From Pelargonium nanum (taxonomy: Eukaryota > Streptophyta > Magnoliopsida > Geraniales > Geraniaceae), in assembly GCA_036897485.1 (NCBI GenBank), contig JAYMTF010001563.1:1-22567 (forward strand): a DNA stretch of 22,567 nucleotides, in the 5' to 3' direction. Both the position numbers and the translations under genes were made by a program. This document shows, in pieces, positions 9,011 through 17,630 of this stretch. Positions within the stretch are counted from its first letter, which is position 1. The number at the start of each line of letters is the position of its first letter. The notes under the pieces are model-generated. The model did no database searches. It had not been told where the DNA came from and worked only from the letters and a program-made list of their open reading frames with translations.

Positions 9011-9324
9011 ACTCAGAGAAATAGAAAGAGAAAGAGAGATTGTTTTGTAGGATGTGAAAGCAAGAAAGCGATTTCAGCCTATAAAGTTTTCTTTTTACTT
9101 TTTTACATTTTAATATTTATTATATTATTGTGTTGTGGAAACTGGAATGTAACAGGTGAGCAGTAGGAGCATTACCACCTGAATTGGGTAAAACTTAACC
9201 ACCACCACCATCCCATTATTCACTTATAATTATTATTATTGCATTAAAACAACCATTGAAGAATTACAAAATGAAATTGTTTTTGATGAAACTAACTGTT
9301 GTGGGCAGAAATGCAGCACAGCCT

Positions 9325-9336
9325 TTGACTGAGTCA
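9325..9336. promoter_or_regulatory. W-box fused to a TGACTGAGTCA palindrome
   Basis: TTGACT (9325-9330) overlaps TGACTGAGTCA (9326-9336), a palindrome around the central G. It contains GAGTCA and TGACT half-sites of bZIP/GCN4 type. It lies about 450 bp upstream of the predicted VQ start. A further TTGAC core lies at 9786-9790 on the minus strand. Confidence 0.4.
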
Positions 9337-9693
9337 GAGAACAAAAATCCAAGTGATAACAGAGCAACATCAAGAGAGAATCTTTTTACCATGATGTTTT
9401 TTGTGTGATATTTCTGGGGTTAGTTTATTGAGCATTTATACATGAATATAGAAATCTTCACATGATCTTTTGATCCTTTTATTCTCTGTCTGCTTCTTTA
9501 TTTTTATTTCTTTGTTCCTAGAGGAGTATTTATTCTTTTTGTTTCCTGTCTAATAATTATAAAGATATAGTATATGTTTATTGAAATGTTAATAATTGAT
9601 TCAGTTTTAATAAATAACTGCAACAAACGACAACAGCAAATAGTTCAGATCAGTTCAACAACATTCAGAGTTTGCTGCAACCATCAAAACTAC

Positions 9694-9753
<60 letters not shown>
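9694..9753. repeat. (AAT)n microsatellite
   Basis: About 60 bp of uninterrupted ATA/AAT trinucleotide, about 20 units, roughly 800 bp upstream of the predicted VQ transcription start. It yields a spurious poly-isoleucine frame. It is long and pure enough to be length-polymorphic. Confidence 0.95.
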
Positions 9754-11720
9754 TGAGAAAAAAAGAAGAAGAAGGAGAGGTCGTTGTCAAAGTACGTGTG
9801 TAATATGTTCTCCTTTGGGGTGCCCCATACAAACCACCAAAACCAAAACCAAAACCAAATTCTAAACCCTATAAGTGATCACAATTGAATTCCACTCTCC
9901 AAAACATGCATCAGAATTCACGTCTTCTTTTTTCTATGTACACACCCAATTTTATAAATATATGTACATAAATATAGATAATTAACTAATATCTCGGCAT
10001 TTAGTTTTATAATTTTCACAATGTCAGTTGATTTAAAACATGTCCAGATCGAATTTGGACCGGTTCAAACTTTACCAAATGGACATCAAATATACAATAA
10101 AGACCGGACCGAATTCATTCGGTGTAGATTGATCCATTTTGGTTCTAATCTGGTCCGGACCCAAACATACGGTCTCATTGGAGAAAGTGATTATGCAAGA
10201 GTTTGTTTCATTTCCATTTTCACCAAATGTATAATCCAAATAAGTGCCTTAATTTATTTGTTTCTAATTTGGTCGTGAGAATTAGAGTGTCGACATGAGT
10301 ACTAGAAATGTATTAGTGTGTAAGTCCAAGGCTAAAAAATAATTAAATAATTTTTCTAAGTAAATTAGATTATTAACTATATACATAAAAAAAATTATTC
10401 TGAAGGCAAATCATGGCATTAGCAACCCCTAAGAAGGTTCAAAAGAAAGAAATATAACAAGACTTGGCAACGCCAACACCATCCACCGGTCCACATTTCA
10501 ATTAATTAATTAATTAATTATTAATAGTGTAGTCAGTGTAGGCACTATAAACAGAGTAAAAAAAAGTCATGAAGAACCAATCCTAGTCGTAGGCTAGTAG
10601 GCCCACACCGTAGCCAACCAACCACAAATATGAATCTCTATGGTCCTAATTAGGCAAGCAACCACACAAACTGTCTGCGCCGGAGTTCTAACATACCATG
10701 ACTTCCCATAAGTTAATGATGGTACAAAACACAACATTTATTTATGTGTAGGGAGCGTATTAGTGCATGCAACCGTCTTATATGTTAAATACATATAAGA
10801 CACGTGTTAGATTATATTAGATGAAAAGTGGGTCGTATCTTGTATTTGTATACAACTTTGATTTTCAGGGGTTGATGGATCTCATCTTTTCAGATGTATG
10901 ACAACTACATGTATGATTTATTTTCTTAACAAAAAATAATATAAAGTAAAGGTTAACATAATAAAAATATCTATCAACTCTCTCCTAAATTCTATCAAAC
11001 CCAAGACATGGGTAAACCACAAAATATGTGAAGTCACAAAAAAAAAATTGTCTTTGATTAACCAATTGCATTCATTGAGATGAAATCATGTTTAAGTTGG
11101 GTTTAATCTCACATTAATAAACATAAACCCAATAGCATCATTGGATTTGGAAGGTTCTTTTTTGGATCGACATTTAATAGTATTGTTTGAAAAGTCAAAA
11201 TTTGATCCTAGGCCTTCTACTTGGACTTTTCTTGCTGGGCTTTAATAGGGCCGATATCTTTTATCACCCATGCTTCAACTTTTATTTACCATCAAGCTGA
11301 AATGGCCATCACAATTTTTATTTTTTAAACATACCATGGAATAGCTAGAGAGATTTGCTCACTCCCACTCCCACTAACACAAGAAAATTTTGGTATATAA
11401 CTTCTACAAAAGTACAAATTTGTCAAAATCCGCAAATTATGCACAAATAAATGCGTAACAAGTTAGTTATATACAAATAAGTTTTATTCATTGACGATGT
11501 TAACTTTATCGTTAAAAGATGTTTGTGTGACACCATGAAGCAACCTAATCGGGCATTTATCTGACGGTGATGTATAAACTTCTGTTGATGTGGTGTTGAA
11601 CACTATTAACTAGCCATTGGCTTTTTGCTGATCAACTCTTTATTACTATCCATCGATTAACAATGTCATTTTCATGCATTGATGGAAGCAATAAACCTAT
11701 ATTTTGCAATTACATAATAG
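9754..11720. other. Intergenic, no gene seen
   Basis: AT-rich spacer. It holds an ACCAAAACC run near 9838-9862, GGACCGG/CCGGTCC-type motifs at 10060-10165 that look like repeat debris, an ATTA run at 10500-10525, and a perfect hairpin at 10775-10801. None of the short open frames is convincing. Confidence 0.5.
10775..10801. repeat. Perfect 11-bp inverted repeat with 5-base loop
   Basis: GTCTTATATGT, loop TAAAT, ACATATAAGAC. The two arms are exactly complementary. There is no downstream T-tract or gene to suggest a terminator. Confidence 0.8.
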
Positions 11721-12336
11721 AGAGCTTATTTGGTAATGCTACTATAAAATATTAAAGAGTTGTAAGGATGTGATTGAAATTATACAAAGTTGTAAGAAAG
11801 TGATCCAAAAAGTCTATTATGTTTGGTAAATTTACAATTATACAGCTAAAAGTTAAGTTTCTTGCAATAGTATGATTGATAAGAATATCATTTTATGAAC
11901 CGAAAGGATTTTGGTCTCCAATCAACTTTGTTTGTGGCTAGTAGGATATGGGTGCGGTCAGAGACACTTTTCGCTAGGCCTGATTGGATGAGAGTGGGAT
12001 CCCAATGAGATTAGCACTTTGTCCATCCTGGTGGCGCTAGATTTGGATCGTACCAAGTTTATTATCGACCATGATGAGAGAGATTTATCAGACCACAGTC
12101 GTCGATAAATTACAAAAACTAGTGTTTGTTGCCCTATCAAAATGGTGGTCGGACCTCAATTCTCACAGGAGGCATGAGGCTCCTGCTGGAAATGGCTCCT
12201 TGAAGAATGTATTTTGGAGATCCAAAATTTTACAAATTTGTTAAACAAATTACATCTGATGTAACAACTATCTCCATAGAGCTTAGCTGATGCAACACCA
12301 TCTTTAAAGAGCATGTGGTGTTACCAAACAAGCACT
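11721..12336. mobile_element. Roughly 616-bp TIR element, hAT- or Harbinger-like, non-autonomous
   Basis: The left end AGAGCTTATTTGGTAATGC and the reverse complement of the right end AGTGCTTGTTTGGTAACAC match at 14 of 19 positions. GCTTGTTTGG-type ends are common in plant MITEs of the hAT and PIF/Harbinger groups. I found no clean target-site duplication (left flank ACATAATAG, right flank TAATTATTCG), so the boundaries and class are uncertain. Interior bases 11950-12170 are less AT-rich and could be captured DNA. No transposase frame is present. Confidence 0.5.
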
Positions 12337-12599
12337 TAATTATTCGAACTCCATTTTGACTATAGTGTCAATCATGCAGTTTTTCTATAGTGCAAAAAAA
12401 CTACATAATTGACGCTAGGGTCAATCATGCAGTTAAATGACTACTTATACAATTATACATGTTTGTTTCGTAGGAGTCAAATTTTAGAATAATGATCAAA
12501 CTAAGTTGTTGATTCATGTGCATAATTGAAAATGATTCGGTTACAATATCATATAGAGACATGAAACTTAATATATTAAAAGAAAATGCTCCTACCCAA
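12337..12599. other. Intergenic spacer with hairpin
   Basis: AT-rich DNA between the TIR element and the SINE. The only structured item is the inverted repeat at 12363-12417. Confidence 0.5.
12363..12417. repeat. 22-bp imperfect inverted repeat with an extra direct copy
   Basis: Arms 12363-12384 and 12396-12417 pair over 22 bases with three non-Watson-Crick positions. A further direct copy of GTCAATCATGCAGTT lies at about 12421-12435. In a minus-strand RNA two of the three odd positions become G-U pairs. Confidence 0.6.
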
Positions 12600-12810
12600 A
12601 AGTAGTGACGCAGATGGCTACACAGGCTGCGTGAGTGGGAAGATCGCTTGCGTTCAATCTCCGCTCAACACACCCCTGGGAGAGGGAATAGTTTTAACTA
12701 TGATTTACCCTCGAATGAAGATTAGTCTGAGTATGGTAAAACGGCTTAAAGGTGTCAACCGCGAGTTTGCGGGCCCGCTTAAAAAACCCATGATTTAGAC
12801 TAAAAAAAAA
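12600..12810 (+). mobile_element. tRNA-derived SINE
   Basis: An internal Pol III promoter is visible. The A-box-like TGGCTACACAGG is at 12615-12626 and the B-box-like GTTCAATCT starts at 12652, with tRNA-like spacing of 25 bp between them. A tRNA-unrelated body follows, including a GATTAGTC segment like that seen in Au-type plant SINEs, and the element ends in an A-tract (12802-12810). The block is more GC-rich than its flanks. I could not find a clear target-site duplication, so the 5' boundary is approximate. It is non-coding; the 70-residue open frame through it is accidental. Confidence 0.65.
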
Positions 12811-13262
12811 CTCTTTTGTGTTTACTTTTATATAGATGGGAGATTCATATTATTCTTAATTTTTCCTTTAAACCTCCAAATTGAAATGGAACTCACTAGG
12901 CTACACCTATAAACAATACCCAAGGAATTCAACATCTACATATACTAACTTCTGTCCTTAATTACCAGCAACATTTCATTGTAGGTTATTAGTGAATTGA
13001 GGAATTACTGCTACAATATTATAGCCAAATAGATGCCTATAGCCTCCATCGATGACACTAACATCACACTATAAAAGAGATTGTACGAGACACTATATAC
13101 GTATATACGAATATGCTCATATTGCAACCAAATTAGCGACAGTTTTGCTACAGAATTTTGTCGTTTGCGACGTCTATATTCTCGTTGTTAACACAAGAGC
13201 CTCAAATAATTAGCAACGGATTTCTGTGGTAAATGTAATATTTTTCCAAAAATTTCCTTCTA
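12811..13262. other. Intergenic; degenerate GCGAC-type repeat at 13130-13240
   Basis: No gene. Bases 13130-13240 contain TTAGCGACAGTTTTGC, TTGTCGTTTGCGACG and TTAGCAACGG, echoing the TTAGCGACGG-type text of many plant DNA transposons. It is too degenerate to classify. Confidence 0.35.
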
Positions 13263-15117
13263 AATCATTTATTTATTATTATTATTTTGATAAGCGAGCG
13301 GTACCTTTTATTATAATGACAGAGAGGGTCGAATAAAAGTACAAGAGAAAGCAAAAAAACTAGCTAAAAATGAAGGTAAACTAAGCTAAGAATACAAGCA
13401 GGATACCGAGTCTGTGTGCCATGACAAAAAGGAAATTGAATTACAATGCGAAGCCGTTCTATTACCTTTGTTTCTGATCCTTTCGCCCTTGCATCTAAAG
13501 TTTTATAAAAATCCCAAAGTGTCGTTGTCGATTGTGTCGGGGATGAGGGGCGTTGTGCTCGTTTGTTCGCTGGTGTGGCCGGTTTGGACAAACCGGATCC
13601 GGCAATGCGAGAGGGGGAGGAAGTAACTGTCCTCTGATTTCTCCGACGGTCGAAACCAACAGTGCAATTTGGAGAGACCAACGCTGTTCTCTTATCGGAC
13701 GGAATGAGATACTTTTTGGGAGGCAACAAATTAAGGGCCAATTCATTGATACGCAAGGTAGAGACCCTAGGCGCAGGAAGTTCATAGAGGGTGTTATCTG
13801 AAGACGAAATCATGTTTGAGGCTTGCCCAACTTCCGCTGGCTGAATGGGCCCAGTTGTAGGTTGGGTTTGATCCTGTTGCAAATTTGTTTCCAATTCATG
13901 GGCTTCAGGCCAACAACATGGTCATCAAGTTTGGAACCAGAAATCCCAAAGTTGTCACTTTTTTTGTGAACCATTCTCGTTGTTGTTGGACGGAGCTGGC
14001 GGGCTCCTTGGCGGACTCGAGGATGGCGGAGGGCTAAAAGGTAGCAGGTTGGAACCGGAGCACTCATTAGTAGCAACATGGAAAAGGAAGCTCCCAACTT
14101 TTAACGTAGTGACAGTCAAAATAGTCGGAAATGAGGATTCATGAACAAGCACATGAGCATGGTCGAGACAAAAGCTGTGAGCGAAAGATGGGTGGACATA
14201 AATCAAATCACCGAAAGGTTTCATGATGTTGCGAAGAGTGTTTTCATGCCAGGCTTGAGGCGGTATTCCCCAAATATTCAACCAACAGTATTTACCACCT
14301 TTCTTCTTAAACCGAGACCAATCATGAAATGACACGAACCATTGGGACATCCACTCCCAGTTTGATTCTTTCATTATTTTAGCAATGTTTCATCCGGAAA
14401 AGAAAGGAAAAAAATACGGTGCCCTAAGGAATGCACAGAGATGTTAAAGACACCCTCTATGGTCTTGATTTCATAAAGATAAGAGTCGGACACCTGCGAC
14501 CGTGAAACGACCAAAACGCTCCATATGAGCTTGCTGATTATCGAGCGAGTAGCAAACCCTAGGTAACTACTGGGATGTGGTCTAAACGGAGCCTGAGTGG
14601 CCGAAGCGTTAACCCTAGATGAGTGACCGAGGGTAGCTGGACGAGCCGGTCGAGAAACCGAGTACTGAGCATGGGGTGTACTTGGACATGCATTAGACGA
14701 GGAATATCCCCAATCCACCGTGAGACGGTATTCAAGAAGCGAGGTACCATCGAAGATTCGCAAAATCCTAGCGGCGTCCACATGATTTACGAAGGAGACG
14801 AACCCAAACTTCCTTACATAACCATTGGGGTGTCAAGGGACAAAGCAGTATGTTACAGTAGCATGCCTCTTGATGATGCTTTCAAGCCAACGGTATGTCA
14901 ACGATGGTGGTAGGTTTCTGAAAAACAATGTGAATCGTGAGTCCTACTGGATAGATCGCCTAGAAGGAAACGAAACTGGCTGCCAGCGGCGGTGGTCAAC
15001 AGCACGTGGCCGAGTGGATGCTTGATCAGACGCAAGACGGCGGCGGGCTTGGCGGGAGAAACGGCAGCCAGAACGGCGATCGATAGTAGGGTTTGAAAAA
15101 CAGTCGCTAGGGTTAGG
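13263..15117 (-). mobile_element. LINE derivative with ORF1 but no ORF2
   Basis: On the minus strand the element starts near 15117 with a leader containing AACCCTAGCG and a GC-rich stretch. It carries a damaged ORF1 with an RRM, then ends with a T-rich 3' UTR and the tail GCTTATCAAAA followed by (ATA/TAA)n. That is a typical plant L1-clade 3' end. RRM-containing ORF1 defines the BNR-type plant LINEs (known from Beta vulgaris). The endonuclease, reverse transcriptase and RNase H of ORF2 (over 3 kb) are absent between ORF1 and tail. I found no clear target-site duplication. It must have relied on another element for any movement. Confidence 0.65.
13364..15060 (-). pseudogene. LINE ORF1 pseudogene: RRM plus DUF4283-like domain
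   Basis: Reading the minus strand, an RRM appears with RNP2 FTLFFRNLP, then SLTYRWLESIIKRH, an in-frame TGA, RNP1 RKFGFVSFVN and a closing DGTSLLEYRLTVDWG (about 14940-14700). A variable linker follows. A second domain begins near 14374 (KESNWEWMSQWFVSFHDWS, then CWLNIWGIPPQAWHENTLR and PFGDLIYVHPSF). The WLNIWGIP pattern resembles DUF4283 of plant LINE ORF1. A Pro/Ser-rich tail shifts frame near 13955 and continues to 13364. Visible lesions are a TAG before the RRM, the TGA inside it, a one-base frameshift near 14375 and another near 13955. Its normal role is RNA binding in the retrotransposon particle. This copy is dead. Confidence 0.7.
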
Positions 15118-15139
15118 ATTTTACATATTATTCAAGAGG

Positions 15140-15337
15140 ATATATTTATTTTTTCTTTTGATAATCACGTACAAGCCAGTGAGCAAATTCATCGGTCGAC
15201 TATTTTCTCTTTTGAAGATTAGTGTTGTAATTCTAGCTTTCTCTTGAGCTAGTTTGAGTTTGTTTTTTTCTCTCTGTACTTTTTTTCACCCGTTTCGGGT
15301 TTTATTAATAAAAATATCATTTGCCTATAAAAAAAAT
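15140..15337 (+). mobile_element. 3' end of a second LINE (5'-truncated), putative
   Basis: The plus strand reads AGCTTTCTCTTGAGCTAG, then TTTTTTTCTCTCTGTAC, CCGTTTCGGGTTTTATTAAT, ATCATTTGCCTATAAAAAAA. This is the usual layout of a plant LINE 3' UTR: T-rich text, CCCGTTTCGGG, AATAAAA, and a short A-tail. It carries no coding sequence, as expected of a strongly 5'-truncated insertion. The left boundary is a guess and no target-site duplication was identified. Confidence 0.45.
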
Positions 15338-15387
15338 GTTGATTCTTGAACCACCAAAATGCATGGAGGTTTGAATACAAAAGCAAC

Positions 15388-15795
15388 ATCAGTTTTGCAA
15401 TTAATAATTTATATTTGTATAACAAATAAAATTCAAGTTTACATGCACAATCAAAGTGTTAGAGAACCAACTCAACTAAAAGGTAAAGCTTGTATATAGT
15501 TGAAGTTTTAATTTATTTTTTTAACACTATATTCCAATACGCCCCCTCACGTGCAAGCCCATTATGGATTTGCAAGTGGACCAAAGAGAAAATCAGTTTT
15601 GCAATTAATAATTTATATTTGTATAAGAAATAAAGTTCAAGTTCAAATGCACAATCAAAGTGTTAGAGAACCAACTCAACTAAAAGTTCAAGCTTGTATA
15701 TTGTTGAAGTTTTAATTTAATTTTTTAATACTATATTCCAACACGCCCTTCACGTGCAAGCCCGTTATGGATTTGCAAGTGGATTAAAGAGATAT
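15388..15795. repeat. Tandem duplication, 2 x 204 bp
   Basis: Copy 1 is 15388-15591 and copy 2 is 15592-15795, both starting ATCAGTTTTGCAATTAATAA and both containing CACGTGCAAGCCC and TTATGGATTTGCAAGTGGA. The copies differ at a small number of positions plus short indels. The CACGTGCAAGCCC text recurs in plant retroelement-derived spacers, but I cannot name the family. Confidence 0.9.
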
Positions 15796-15874
15796 ATATA
15801 GAATCTTGTTCCCATGGGCCGCAAAGATAGAGATGAACTCATTTTCGATTTTATCTTCTTTTTTCGGGTGGACC

Positions 15875-16002
15875 GATAGGAGAAGATAGAATGCCCAAGT
15901 GAGTTTGAAGGATATGAGATGAGTTGTATAGAAGGTCTGATAGGAGAAGATAGAGAGCCCAAATAAGCTTGAAGGATAGGTGATAAGTTATATAGAAGGC
16001 CT
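15875..16002. repeat. Tandem duplication, 2 x 64 bp
   Basis: Copy 1 15875-15938 and copy 2 15939-16002, both starting GATAGGAGAAGATAGA and ending TATAGAAGG-CT. They are more diverged from each other than the 204-bp copies. They lie 80 bp beyond the 204-bp pair and are unrelated to it in sequence. Confidence 0.85.
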
Positions 16003-16359
16003 AAATAAAGGAGTAAAGAAAGCCAATGAAAGAGAATAAATAAAGAATTTAACTATACAAATTTTGGGGGTATCATGATTTGAACCTATGATCTTAAGAT
16101 TATAGGAAACTTTATTAAAACGATATTGTTTATGTTAGAGACAGATCGAGAGATTTTGCTTCGTGGGGACAAAGCAAGTGAATCAATTTTCTTACCTAAC
16201 TATTGGGACAAAAATAAAATATTTTGTAGGGACAAGAACCAAAATTTCGTTAAAAAAAATAGATAAATTGAATTAAGAAACAAATATGATTTTTTTTTAA
16301 AAAAATACAAAGCCACTGTATAATTAAGATTTGTTTAACCACAATGTAGGATTGCGACG
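16003..16359. other. Intergenic, no gene seen
   Basis: AT-rich. It contains GGGACAA direct motifs at about 16168 and 16206 and a minus-strand GGTTCAAATC that resembles a Pol III B-box near 16078, with no matching A-box. Confidence 0.4.
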
Positions 16360-16689
16360 TCTCTAGGTGCGGCTGCTGCGGCAGGTATTGGGTCTATTTC
16401 GGCGGCAAGTTGAGCAAGTTGGTGAATTAATAAACGCAATTAAGCGGTCTTTTTTGTTCTGATAGCGAGCTTTTGTTGGTAGCAAGTTTGGAAATATTAG
16501 GGTTTTTAGGGTAGTAGCGGCGTAGTTTCGATTGACGGTTACAAAGTTTTTGTTCGTCTATATTTTAGGTTGGGGTTTTTGGTGCTCTTCTCGGTAGGGC
16601 GGTGGTTCGCACGAAGCCAATAGCCTATCTAGACAACGACTTGACCGACACGAAAGGAACATGAGAGTTTGGAACAAGGTTTAGGCATA

Positions 16690-17264
16690 AGCGGATGGGC
16701 TGATATCGTTGACGATTTGGATGTCACTACTGGATCAGATGCAGATTCTGGTAAGGTCGAAGGTAGATGGTAGAGACCGCTTAGAGGTCGTCTTAAGTTA
16801 CATGTGGATAATGCGCTCTTTCAAGACATCAATAAAAGTGATGCGGGATGGGTTGTTCGCAATAACTCGGATAAAGTGTGGGGTGGGGGTCGAGCTAGTT
16901 GGTCAGGTGTTAGTGAAGTCAGGGTGGTAGTGGTCTTGGTTGTTCATGAAGTAGTGGTTGGGTTGGTTAATCGGGGATGTGGTTCAAGTTAAGGGAAAGG
17001 ATTCCAGTGCCTTCGACTTAGTTATTCAGATTATTTTAGTTAGTGTGTCTCATGTAGTGCAAGCTGAGGATGAAGACAATAATGCCTTCAGCTTGATAAT
17101 TAGTGATATTAAAGAGTTTGAAAAGGACTTGAATGAGGTGTCTTTTGTTTTAGTTAGGAGGTCTGTGCTAGCTAGGTCCTCGATTTCTTTGCCAGACGCG
17201 AAAGGTTGGACTAAATGACAACCCCTCATTTGATTACTTTCTTGTTATATGATGAATTGAAATG
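16690..17264 (+). pseudogene. RNase H-like (RVT_3) pseudogene
   Basis: The frame at about 16769-16990 reads W, stop, RPLRGRLKLHVDNALF, then SDAGWVVRNNSDKVWGGG. This matches the canonical start of RVT_3 domains (W-x-P-x-x-G-x-x-K-x-N-x-D-A, then AG-x-x-R-x-x-G). After a frameshift near 16960, a second frame gives DSSAFDLVIQIILV, DNNAFSLIISDIKEF and LNEVSFVLVRRS. These are the E-x-D-S strand, the central helix and the final V-x-R-x-x-N strand. A third frame (MTTPHLITFLLYDELK) supplies the usual C-terminal tail. In a live protein this domain cleaves RNA in RNA-DNA hybrids, either as the end of LINE ORF2 or as a domesticated host gene. Here one stop and at least two frameshifts make it dead. GC-richer text back to about 16360 may be part of the same element. 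Confidence 0.7.
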
Positions 17265-17329
17265 ATAATTAATGTAATTTTGAGTTAAAAAATTGTTTTA
17301 CTTGAGTACATTATATAAGAGTTTCTTAC

Positions 17330-17357
17330 ACAATTAACAATTAACAATTAACAATTA
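17330..17357. repeat. (ACAATTA)4 short tandem repeat
   Basis: Four head-to-tail 7-bp units about 100 bp upstream of the transporter promoter. Confidence 0.85.
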
Positions 17358-17458
17358 ATTACAATCCCGTCATCTCATGGCAATTAAAACTGGAGACGCA
17401 ACAATGTCTAAATGAATTTTAACCATTAGAAGTAAAAGTAAATGCCCCTCAAGGTAAG

Positions 17459-17466
17459 TATAAAAG
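17459..17466 (+). promoter_or_regulatory. TATA box of the transporter gene
   Basis: TATAAAAG, 165 bp upstream of the ATG. It predicts a start near 17490-17500 and a 5' leader of about 135 nt with a CTCTCTCCCTCTC tract (about 17530-17542) and no upstream ATG in a strong context. Confidence 0.5.
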
Positions 17467-17630
17467 ATGAAGTCAACAGTCAACAAGCATACACGGCCTT
17501 ACCACGCCGACCCACTTGTCCCTATTGTACTCTCTCCCTCTCAAAGAATTAAAAAAAGAGGAGAGAGACACAGTGGTTTTGTTAATGTTACCAAACGAAG
17601 CAAAAACAAGGAGAAATAGAAAATAGGAAG

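Larger units (their letters stand above)
8914..9693. other. VQ upstream region, otherwise no gene seen
   Basis: Apart from the W-box sites there is AT-rich DNA with a CCACCACCACCATC run near 9201 and short ATT runs. No open frame here resembles a protein. Confidence 0.5.

Noticed and set aside
9574..9756. Open frame ending in poly-isoleucine
   Set aside because: Produced by the (AAT)n microsatellite.
10021..10278. 85-residue open frame with ATG
   Set aside because: No recognisable domain. It overlaps GGACCGG/CCGGTCC-type repeat debris.
16076..16105. tRNA-like B-box (GGTTCAAATC on the minus strand)
   Set aside because: No A-box at suitable distance, no cloverleaf and no tail. Probably chance or an unrecognisable SINE relic.
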